Origin: B120-G9 sp034659895
GTDB lineage: Bacteria > Zixibacteria > MSB-5A5 > GN15 > FEB-12
Assembly: GCA_034659895.1 (NCBI GenBank)
Contig: JAYEIF010000253.1
Location: 1-6,566, forward strand
Direction of reading: 5' to 3'
Length of the DNA: 6,566 nt
How positions within the stretch are numbered: position 1 is the first letter of the stretch; every line of letters begins with the position of its first letter. Positions 1 to 4,639 of this stretch are shown here, piece by piece. Below the pieces are notes generated by a model, which had not been told where the DNA came from, ran no database searches, and saw only the letters and a program-made list of their open reading frames with translations. The position numbers and the translations under genes are program-made.

Positions 1-2
1 AC

Positions 3-560
3 GGCGAGATTGAGCATTTGCTGACACGTCCTGTGGGTCGTCCGCCTAAGAAGCCGATAGTTCAGTATTGCAGTTTTCGTTATCAAGCCGCCAGTTGGTA
101 CACAACCAGAAGAGTGGTTGCCAAAGTGGAATGGCATGCGGGTGAGCTTTTTCCGAGAGTCGGTTTCATCGTGACGAATCTTCGCTGGAAATCTGCGAAT
201 GTGGTGAAGTTCTACAACCAGCGTGGTACGGCCGAGCAATGGATTAAGGAGGGTAAATACGCTTTGAACTGGACGCGACTTTCCTGTCATGATTTTTTGG
301 ATAATCAGGTAAGATTGCAATTGTTTGCTCTGGCATACAATCTGGGAAACTTTCTGAGACAGTTGGCTCTGCCCAAATCAGTCAAAGAGTGGTCACTGAG
401 GACGCTCCGAGAGAAGCCGATCAAGATCGGAGCCAAAGTTGTTCGTCATGCCTGGTATGTGACATTTCAGATGGCGGAAGTTTTGGTATCAAGATCGTTG
501 TTCTATGAAATCCTCATGCGGATTGGCCGCTTGAAACCAGCCCCTGTTATTACAGGTTGA
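3..560 (+). CDS. IS1380-family transposase, C-terminal part (5' end outside window)
   Basis: Cut-and-paste type DDE transposase of the IS1380 family (Pfam DDE group 1), acting on its own element's ends. The reading frame is open from the window edge, so the N-terminal part, including the first catalytic aspartates, lies upstream. The 185 visible residues read like the C-terminal half of the family. They contain RRVVAKVEWHAGELFPRVGF and then the signature YNQRGTAEQWIKEGK at nt 213-257, a perfect Y-(2)-R-(3)-E-(6)-K motif that carries the catalytic glutamate (codon 234-236). The block NQVRLQLFALAYNLGNFLR and the family-typical tail FYEILMRIGRLKPAP follow. No frameshift or stop interrupts this part, so the gene may be intact. 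The TTG at 18 is not a credible start because homology-like sequence continues upstream in frame. Family assignment is confident. Whether the element is active cannot be judged. Confidence 0.9.
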   Translation, partial: GEIEHLLTRPVGRPPKKPIVQYCSFRYQAASWYTTRRVVAKVEWHAGELFPRVGFIVTNLRWKSANVVKFYNQRGTAEQWIKEGKYALNWTRLSCHDFLDNQVRLQLFALAYNLGNFLRQLALPKSVKEWSLRTLREKPIKIGAKVVRHAWYVTFQMAEVLVSRSLFYEILMRIGRLKPAPVITG

Positions 561-642
561 TATGGCAAGCTACTGCAAGACATGGTCTTCTATGGGGACA
601 GAAAACGAGGGTATGCCCAAAAACAGCTTCAGGAGAACTGGC

Positions 643-665
643 GACGGCAAAACGCCGTCATTTTT
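643..665 (+). terminator. Terminator-like hairpin downstream of the transposase
   Basis: A perfect 6-bp GC-rich stem (GACGGC 643-648 with GCCGTC 654-659) closes a 5-nt AAAAC loop and is followed after one A by TTTTT (661-665). This is the layout of a Rho-independent terminator reading rightward, about 80 nt after the transposase stop. The stem is short and the T-run only five, so efficiency may be modest. It may belong to the insertion sequence itself. Confidence 0.5.
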
Positions 666-697
666 GTGCTCATTGGAGCGATCACTCAGGGAAACGA

Positions 698-730
698 GGT
701 AATGTCAAGAATAGTGTGTAAAAGGTGTAT
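698..730 (+). repeat. Left inverted repeat of the small element
   Basis: Begins GGTAAT, contains the 11-nt core AGTGTGTAAAA at 713-723, and ends GGTGTAT at 724-730. It is the inverted partner of 1019-1060. It lacks the nine-base AAGGCAAAA segment found in the right arm. Confidence 0.6.
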
Positions 731-739
731 TCATATAAA

Positions 740-982
740 TCATGCTACTTTCCTAGTTAGAGTTTTAACATTTTTTATTATTTGGTTGGGTTGTTTCCAT
801 CTCTTGTTAAAATAAGCAAACAGAGTGTAAATGATACGATCACAGCTCTTGGAGTTTTGGAAGTGTCCCATCACTTTTACCTGTCCGCCAGACAGGCGGG
901 AATGCATCTGATACATATCCTTGACCTCCGACATACAGATAGCTACATTGTGATTATCGAAATTCAATTCTCGATAAGACAT
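740..982 (-). CDS. Small unrecognised protein, or truncated reading frame of the element (80 aa)
   Basis: An ATG at 982 on the minus strand is preceded by AAAGGAGA (996-989), a strong Shine-Dalgarno sequence about 8 nt upstream, which is why I list this frame rather than the overlapping plus-strand ones. The protein starts MSYRELNFDNHNVAICMSEV and ends KNVKTLTRKVA. I recognise no family and see no signal peptide or membrane segment. Residues SRLSGGQ are encoded by the GC-rich palindrome at 880-900, which looks like a later insertion into the frame. It may be the N-terminal stub of a transposase or passenger gene left after internal deletion of the element at 698-1060, or a chance ORF. Expression is unproven. 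Confidence 0.3.
   Translation of the reverse strand: MSYRELNFDNHNVAICMSEVKDMYQMHSRLSGGQVKVMGHFQNSKSCDRIIYTLFAYFNKRWKQPNQIIKNVKTLTRKVA
880..900. repeat. GC-rich palindromic repeat unit with two alternative hairpins
   Basis: CCTGTC (880-885) pairs with GACAGG (891-896). Overlapping it, CCGCC (885-889) pairs with GGCGG (895-899). Only one of the two stems can form at a time. The block is far richer in GC than the AT-rich element around it, and looks like one unit of a dispersed intergenic palindrome family of the REP type. It resembles palindromes I associate with many copies in genomes of uncultured bacteria, but a genome-wide count is needed to show that here. Confidence 0.5.
954..977. repeat. 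Perfect 7-bp inverted repeat with a 10-nt loop
   Basis: TTATCGA (954-960) pairs perfectly with TCGATAA (971-977). The loop AATTCAATTC is itself a tandem AATTC pair. On the minus strand the stem begins just after the start codon of the 80-aa frame, so an mRNA hairpin could sit inside the ribosome footprint. It may also be only part of the element's palindromic interior. Confidence 0.4.
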
Positions 983-1018
983 TAGGTGTCTCCTTTCTAA
1001 TTAGTTAAAAACTTAAGG

Positions 1019-1060
1019 ATACACCTTTTGCCTTTTTTACACACTTATTAAGATATTACC
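1019..1060 (-). repeat. Right inverted repeat of the small element
   Basis: Read on the minus strand it starts GGTAAT at 1060, carries AGTGTGTAAAA and finishes GGTGTAT at 1019. It is the longer of the two arms (42 against 33 nt). The minus-strand ORF's ribosome binding site lies about 23 nt further inside, so this is the upstream (promoter-side) end if the ORF is real. Confidence 0.6.
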
Positions 1061-1086
1061 CATGTAGAAGTCTTTGCGAAAGTGAG

Positions 1087-1115
1087 TTGACAATCTTAAC
1101 ATCAATCGTTATCAT
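1087..1115 (+). promoter_or_regulatory. Sigma70-type promoter for the HTH-ATPase-helicase operon
   Basis: A consensus -35 box TTGACA (1087-1092), a 17-nt spacer and a -10-like TATCAT (1110-1115, two changes from TATAAT) lie 45 nt upstream of the first gene of the operon. Transcription would start near 1122, leaving a leader of about 38 nt. No other comparable promoter is seen between the operon genes, which are nearly contiguous, so this probably drives all of them. Confidence 0.65.
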
Positions 1116-1121
1116 ATGGTA
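1110..1121. promoter_or_regulatory. Candidate operator overlapping the -10 box
   Basis: TATCATATGGTA is a 12-nt imperfect palindrome centred on CATATG, with one mismatched pair. It covers the -10 box and probable start of transcription. A protein bound here would block RNA polymerase, and the HTH protein encoded immediately downstream is the obvious candidate. Short palindromes of this quality arise by chance, so this is tentative. Confidence 0.3.
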
Positions 1122-1159
1122 TTGTTGTCTGGCATACGCTAACGTAAGAAAGGTTAAAA

Positions 1160-1357
1160 ATGAACCAGCCTAAGTGGCTCACTCTAGATGAACTAGCAGA
1201 ATATCTGAGACTTGGGAGGACTAAACTCTACCAATTGGCACAGGAAGGAACCATCCCGGCTTCAAAGTTGGGTAGTCAATGGCGATTTGATCGAGATGAG
1301 ATAGACGAATGGATGAAAAAGCAGAAATCATCGAAACATGAGTCGAATGGGGACTGA
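1160..1357 (+). CDS. Excisionase/MerR-like helix-turn-helix DNA-binding protein (65 aa)
   Basis: A small single-domain DNA-binding protein of the HTH_17 'excisionase family' type. Residues 6-53 form the domain: WLTLDELAEYLRLGRTKLYQ carries the helix-turn-helix, followed by EGTIPASKLGSQWRFDRDEI, the wing-like beta hairpin with its typical W-R-F, and the closing helix DEWMKKQK. The ATG at 1160 has AAGAAAGG at 1146-1153, 6 nt upstream. It is the first gene after the promoter and its stop lies one base before, or 20 nt inside, the next gene depending on which start that gene uses, so the two are probably translationally coupled. In defence and accessory operons such proteins usually act as local regulators; despite the family name there is no integrase nearby. 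The domain call is firm, and a role as autoregulator is inference. Confidence 0.88.
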   Translation: MNQPKWLTLDELAEYLRLGRTKLYQLAQEGTIPASKLGSQWRFDRDEIDEWMKKQKSSKHESNGD

Positions 1358-1358
1358 A

Positions 1359-2183
1359 ATGGAATTCTCTCAAAAAATACTCGATCAAGTAAGAGAATTG
1401 CATGAAGTCGTAAAGATAGAGGTTCAACGACTCAAGAGTGAGGCTGATGAAGCTGCGAAGACCGAAAGAATTTGGTCCCAATGCCGGGATTATCTATCCA
1501 AAGGTTGGTCGCTGCATTTTATCGCACTAATAGAAAGAGAAGCCCCGCGACTGAAGAAAATGCGTGCTAACAACCATCCAATAATTCCAATGATTGAAGA
1601 TACATATCATCATGCAAAGAAAGACTCTGATCTGATGATTCGTCGCTATCCCGCTTTCCTCGAGGATTCATGTAAATCTGCTGAGCTTGAGCTCGATTCC
1701 GATAGTCGGCATCCTAAGTACAGACTAGAGCATGGATTCTTTCGCCTTGAGGTCAATGAAAAGAAGCGTACGGCACTACTTTCGGATCACGAAGGACGTT
1801 TAGCGAATCTCCCTGCGGATGTTGATGCTGTCGTTGAAACTATTCAAAGAGAAAACAAGCGCATTTTTGGAAGACCTTTCAATGGAAGTAAATTTCTAAA
1901 GATATTGAGGAATCAGTATAAGGCTATTTTAAAAAAAGAAAAGTTGTCCGATGGACATAGCCTTCCAATTCGCCACATCACCCGTCGCCTCGGCAAGAAT
2001 GTTAAGGGCTTTCGAACAGATGAATTTCTCGTTGATCTTTCCAGGCTGACCGAAAAGGGACCATTCGAAATAGACGGTCGCCGTCTTGACCTACAACAGA
2101 CAAAAGACACAAATCAAGGAATGCTCCTACATGGAGCAGCTTCCCGCGGGTACATAGGCTTTGTCATATTTAAGGAGATTTGA
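1359..2183 (+). CDS. Uncharacterised operon protein with coiled-coil-like N terminus (about 274 aa)
   Basis: I do not recognise a family. From the start chosen here, residues 1-45 are highly charged and helical with heptad-like spacing (ILDQVRELHEVVKIEVQRL), consistent with a coiled coil. A mixed middle (50-110) follows. A basic region around 160-215 (ENKRIFGRPFNGSKFLKILR, ITRRLGKNVKG) could contact nucleic acid, and the C terminus ends in a hydrophobic beta-like segment, RGYIGFVIFKEI. There is no signal peptide, membrane helix or Walker motif. The frame is also open from ATG 1338 (281 aa) and 1347. I prefer ATG 1359, which has GGGGA at 1349-1353 at suitable spacing and sits one base after the upstream stop; 1338 has no ribosome binding site. 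It occupies the slot that a TerB-domain protein (SngA) holds in Shango operons but shows no evident similarity to it. Probably an adaptor or DNA-binding partner of the ATPases; this is inference. Confidence 0.8.
   Translation: MEFSQKILDQVRELHEVVKIEVQRLKSEADEAAKTERIWSQCRDYLSKGWSLHFIALIEREAPRLKKMRANNHPIIPMIEDTYHHAKKDSDLMIRRYPAFLEDSCKSAELELDSDSRHPKYRLEHGFFRLEVNEKKRTALLSDHEGRLANLPADVDAVVETIQRENKRIFGRPFNGSKFLKILRNQYKAILKKEKLSDGHSLPIRHITRRLGKNVKGFRTDEFLVDLSRLTEKGPFEIDGRRLDLQQTKDTNQGMLLHGAASRGYIGFVIFKEI
2172..2177 (+). promoter_or_regulatory. Ribosome binding site that sets the GTG start at 2186
   Basis: AAGGAG lies 8 nt before GTG 2186 but only 2 nt before the in-frame TTG at 2180, which overlaps the preceding stop. 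The spacing, and the GTG-GAT start shared with the paralogue downstream, favour 2186. Confidence 0.75.
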
Positions 2184-2185
2184 TC

Positions 2186-3451
2186 GTGGATCAAAGTCGC
2201 ATAGCAACAGATGTAGTAGAATCGCTGCGTAAGGGTATTCCGCCACAGCGAGGTATCCATCTTTATTCAGTTGGAAATGAGAAGCTGATGGATGGCGTAA
2301 AGAAGTTCCACTTAAGCGGAATAGGCGAACGCGGAATAATCCGATTTATTAGCGGATCATGGGGTGTTGGTAAGACTCACTTTTTCCGCCAGTTGCGTGA
2401 GATCGCATTCGAAAATAACTGCCTTGTTTCCAGTGTGGAGCTTGATGTCAACAGTGCCGCACTTAACAAATTTCAGAGTGTTTTTTCGACGATTATTCGT
2501 CAGATTGCAACTCCTTCTTACTACATCGGACAATCCAGTTTAGAAACGGCACCATTCGGAATAGTAGTCCGAGAATCGTTAGCATGGTTGGCCACCGGGA
2601 CGGGTGATATCGGACCAGAAATATCATATGAACAATATTCGACAGCGACTGAGCGCTTGATGGGGGATCATGGCATTGATATCGACTTCAAGAAGATGAT
2701 ACAGAAGTACTGGGAGACATATTTGCCGGAAGCACCTGATCGAGCAGTCGTCGAACAAACGAGAGGTGAGATTCTTCAGTGGTTTAGCGGAGAGGGAACA
2801 GTCGGCTCGTTTCGAAAGCGGTTTGGTGTCAGCAAAATCGTCTCAAAAGAAAACGCAAAACAAATGCTTCAGTCTCTAGCTGGGTTTGTTAGACTCTCTG
2901 GCTATAAAGGGCTCCTGATACTTTTTGACGAAGCCGAACAAGCCTATTCAGTTATGCGTAAATCAGCTCTTAGAGATGCTCATAATAATCTTCTTTCGAT
3001 CATCAATAATATTGAATCGTTGCCAGGTTTATTTTTAATCTATGCTACGACACCTGATTTCTTTTCAGATCCTAAACACGGAATCGTGATTTATGGTGCT
3101 CTTTCCGGTAGAATTGGCAAGCCGGAAGAACGACAACCCCGGGCTTTGGATACGATCTGGAATTTGGATGCCGTCGAGACTAAACTTGAAGTGTATCAGC
3201 AGGCTGCGAAAAAGATCCGAAGTACTTATGCTATCGCTTATCCTGAAGCTCAGAATTCTCTGCCAAATGAAGAGGACGTCTCACAGAAAGTTGCAGAGTT
3301 GTTTCGCATTCACCCCTCACTTGCTTCAGTGCGATTTTGGCGGCTTTTGGTAACTGCAACAATTACTGATTTTGACGACCATATGGATGGTGAACCTAGG
3401 GCTACGGAACAGCTCTATGATAATGTGATGGACCGCCTTCGAGAGGATTGA
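2186..3451 (+). CDS. DUF2791/BrxD-type P-loop ATPase, first paralogue (421 aa)
   Basis: Cytoplasmic AAA+-like ATPase related to BREX system ATP-binding proteins (BrxD) and to the Shango ATPase SngB. Residues 11-20 (VESLRKGIPP) match the 'ALRxGxP' N-terminal signature I associate with this group. Walker A is GSWGVGKTH at 57-65 (Lys63), Walker B is LLILFDEAE at 243-251 (Asp248, Glu249), and a sensor-1-like strand is LFLIYATTPDFF at 282-293. GALSGRI at 304-310 is a possible arginine-finger region. The helical part between Walker A and B is long, as in the family, and the length fits a full-length protein. The stop of the upstream gene, two bases, and then GTG make the junction, so the genes are probably coupled. 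An alternative start at TTG 2180 would add two residues. The motor residues look intact. It probably energises DNA handling together with the helicase; whether it loads, senses or translocates is unknown. Confidence 0.85.
   Translation: MDQSRIATDVVESLRKGIPPQRGIHLYSVGNEKLMDGVKKFHLSGIGERGIIRFISGSWGVGKTHFFRQLREIAFENNCLVSSVELDVNSAALNKFQSVFSTIIRQIATPSYYIGQSSLETAPFGIVVRESLAWLATGTGDIGPEISYEQYSTATERLMGDHGIDIDFKKMIQKYWETYLPEAPDRAVVEQTRGEILQWFSGEGTVGSFRKRFGVSKIVSKENAKQMLQSLAGFVRLSGYKGLLILFDEAEQAYSVMRKSALRDAHNNLLSIINNIESLPGLFLIYATTPDFFSDPKHGIVIYGALSGRIGKPEERQPRALDTIWNLDAVETKLEVYQQAAKKIRSTYAIAYPEAQNSLPNEEDVSQKVAELFRIHPSLASVRFWRLLVTATITDFDDHMDGEPRATEQLYDNVMDRLRED
3441..3447 (+). promoter_or_regulatory. 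Ribosome binding site of the second ATPase gene
   Basis: GAGAGGA lies 7 nt before GTG 3455, inside the last codons of the first ATPase gene. It supports a GTG start and efficient re-initiation after the stop at 3449-3451. Confidence 0.65.
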
Positions 3452-3454
3452 TCC

Positions 3455-4639
3455 GTGGATACGACGCAAGCTCAGCGTGTAATAGAATCCCTACGTAAGG
3501 GTATTCCTCCGGATGGATTTGTACGCAATTTCACTGTGGGAAGGTCTTCTGAGATTGAAGATCTTGCTCAGCGACTGGAAAGTCCCGAGGGAATGGCGCT
3601 CCTGCTCAATGCTAACTATGGATCTGGGAAAACCCACCTTCTGAGGTTTATTCGTGAACAAGCACTATCCCAAAACTACGTGGTTAGCACCGTAACACTT
3701 GATGCTAAATCGGAGGTCCGCTTCAACCGCATGGATCAAATATTTGGAGCGGTATGTAGGAACATTGAAATCCCCTCGGCACCAGGTAATAAAGGAATTC
3801 GCTCCTTCTTTGATTATTTGTCAAAATGCGCCAGTGATCGCAGTAGTGGAACTTATTGGAGAGAACTCTCGAGTAACTGGAAATGGGACTATTCTGAAAA
3901 GTTAGATTCCACTGCCTTGTTCGTTGGGCTTAGAGCTTGGGCAACCGGTAAGCCTGATATCGCTGATATTGTTGAAGACTGGCTCTACCAGCCATGGCAA
4001 TACAGGTCACAGCGCAAGAAGCTTTATGCCATCTTGGTTGACGGGTTGCGTAGACACTTTCGAGATCCACGACCAGAGTGGAAGTTCTATGCTGATGAAG
4101 TATTTATGTTTCACACTCAGGGACATGCACAAAGCTGGGCAGCACTCCGTGATTTTGATGGCTTATCTCGTGTAGCGGGTTTTAGAGGGATGATTATTCT
4201 TTTTGATGAGTTTGAGGATGTGATTACCAACATTACGAATGTTGCTCATCAGGAGGCGGCCTTCTGGAATCTCTTTCACTTCTATTCGGGAAAGCACTTT
4301 CCTGGTAAAACATTCTATGCTGTTACACCAGAATTCATTGAGAAATGCAAGAATCGCCTCCTCCAGAAGGGGAGATGGGATTTTGATTTTTCTCGATTTG
4401 ATGCATTACCAAGATTTGAAATGTCCCCCTTGGAATTGGACCACTTAATTGAGTTATCAAAACGCATCTGCCCGGTTCATGGTCTCGCCTACGATTGGGA
4501 TGCACCCGAAAACCTAAACGGCGATGGCATTAAAGATGTACTTGAAAATGCAGTTCGCGTTCAAATTCAGGATCGCACTCGGCATGCTATCACAAGTTTA
4601 ATTAAGCGTCTGGATAGCGCTCTTCAAGGCAGGCTATGA
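3455..4639 (+). CDS. DUF2791/BrxD-type P-loop ATPase, second paralogue (394 aa)
   Basis: Second member of the same ATPase family, clearly paralogous to the preceding gene but strongly diverged. It opens with MDTTQAQRVIESLRKGIPPD, matching the N-terminal signature of its neighbour. Walker A is ANYGSGKTH at 53-61 (Lys59), Walker B is MIILFDEFE at 246-254 (Asp251, Glu252), and the sensor-1-like strand is TFYAVTPEF at 286-294. The Walker A to B spacing is close to that of the first paralogue, but the intervening region is quite different: Trp-rich segments (YWRELSSNWKWDY, near 134-146) have no counterpart there. The C terminus is shorter. A GTG start with a good ribosome binding site follows the upstream stop by three bases, and its own stop overlaps the helicase start as ATGA (4636-4639). 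Both nucleotide-binding motifs are intact, so it is not an obviously dead copy. A mixed ATPase assembly with the first paralogue is plausible but inferred. Confidence 0.85.
   Translation: MDTTQAQRVIESLRKGIPPDGFVRNFTVGRSSEIEDLAQRLESPEGMALLLNANYGSGKTHLLRFIREQALSQNYVVSTVTLDAKSEVRFNRMDQIFGAVCRNIEIPSAPGNKGIRSFFDYLSKCASDRSSGTYWRELSSNWKWDYSEKLDSTALFVGLRAWATGKPDIADIVEDWLYQPWQYRSQRKKLYAILVDGLRRHFRDPRPEWKFYADEVFMFHTQGHAQSWAALRDFDGLSRVAGFRGMIILFDEFEDVITNITNVAHQEAAFWNLFHFYSGKHFPGKTFYAVTPEFIEKCKNRLLQKGRWDFDFSRFDALPRFEMSPLELDHLIELSKRICPVHGLAYDWDAPENLNGDGIKDVLENAVRVQIQDRTRHAITSLIKRLDSALQGRL

Larger units (their letters stand above)
1..697 (+). mobile_element. Right part of an IS1380-like insertion sequence (outer end not pinned down)
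   Basis: The transposase gene is followed by about 137 nt without a credible gene (561-697). This is the usual place for the terminal inverted repeat of such an element. The left end is outside the window, so the inverted repeat cannot be matched and the exact boundary is unknown. I set the end at the base before the next recognisable structure, an inverted-repeat-bounded element starting at 698; the true end may be earlier. An ORF at 582-815 crosses this stretch but has no Shine-Dalgarno sequence and no recognisable protein, so I do not count it. Confidence 0.45.
698..1060. mobile_element. Small inverted-repeat-bounded element (MITE-like or decayed IS), about 363 bp
   Basis: The left end (698-730) and the reverse complement of the right end (1060-1019) align from the first base. 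Both start GGTAAT, then have nine poorly conserved bases, then the identical 11-mer AGTGTGTAAAA, and then GGTGTAT; on the right side nine extra bases (AAGGCAAAA) precede GGTGTAT. In total 27 of 33 aligned bases agree. Between them is one small minus-strand ORF with a good ribosome binding site. This is the structure of a non-autonomous or internally deleted insertion element. The GTGTGTAAA-type ends are faintly reminiscent of IS256-family elements, but I cannot assign a family. I see no clear target duplication outside 698 and 1060. The unequal right arm could be explained by loss of nine bases between AAAA runs on the left. Confidence 0.55.

Noticed and set aside
582..815. Plus-strand ORF of 77 codons downstream of the transposase
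   Set aside because: No ribosome binding site and no family. It runs through the terminator-like hairpin and the left inverted repeat of the small element.
782..985. Plus-strand ORF of 67 codons
   Set aside because: Lies opposite the minus-strand frame that has a strong ribosome binding site, and shows no recognisable protein or start signal of its own.
690..1070. Target-site duplication flanking the small element
   Set aside because: The bases outside 698 (GGGAAACGA) and outside 1060 (CATGTAGAAG) do not match, so no duplication could be claimed.
1160..1357. Excisionase of a prophage or integrative element
   Set aside because: The fold is of the excisionase family, but no integrase or attachment-site-like repeat is visible and the gene is fused by spacing to an operon, so a regulator is more likely.
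1221..1481. Minus-strand ORF of 86 codons
   Set aside because: Antisense shadow of the HTH gene and of the start of the next gene.
3093..4448. Several short plus-strand ORFs within the ATPase genes (3093-3353, 3699-3905, 3924-4175, 4239-4448)
   Set aside because: Out-of-frame shadows inside genes with intact conserved motifs.
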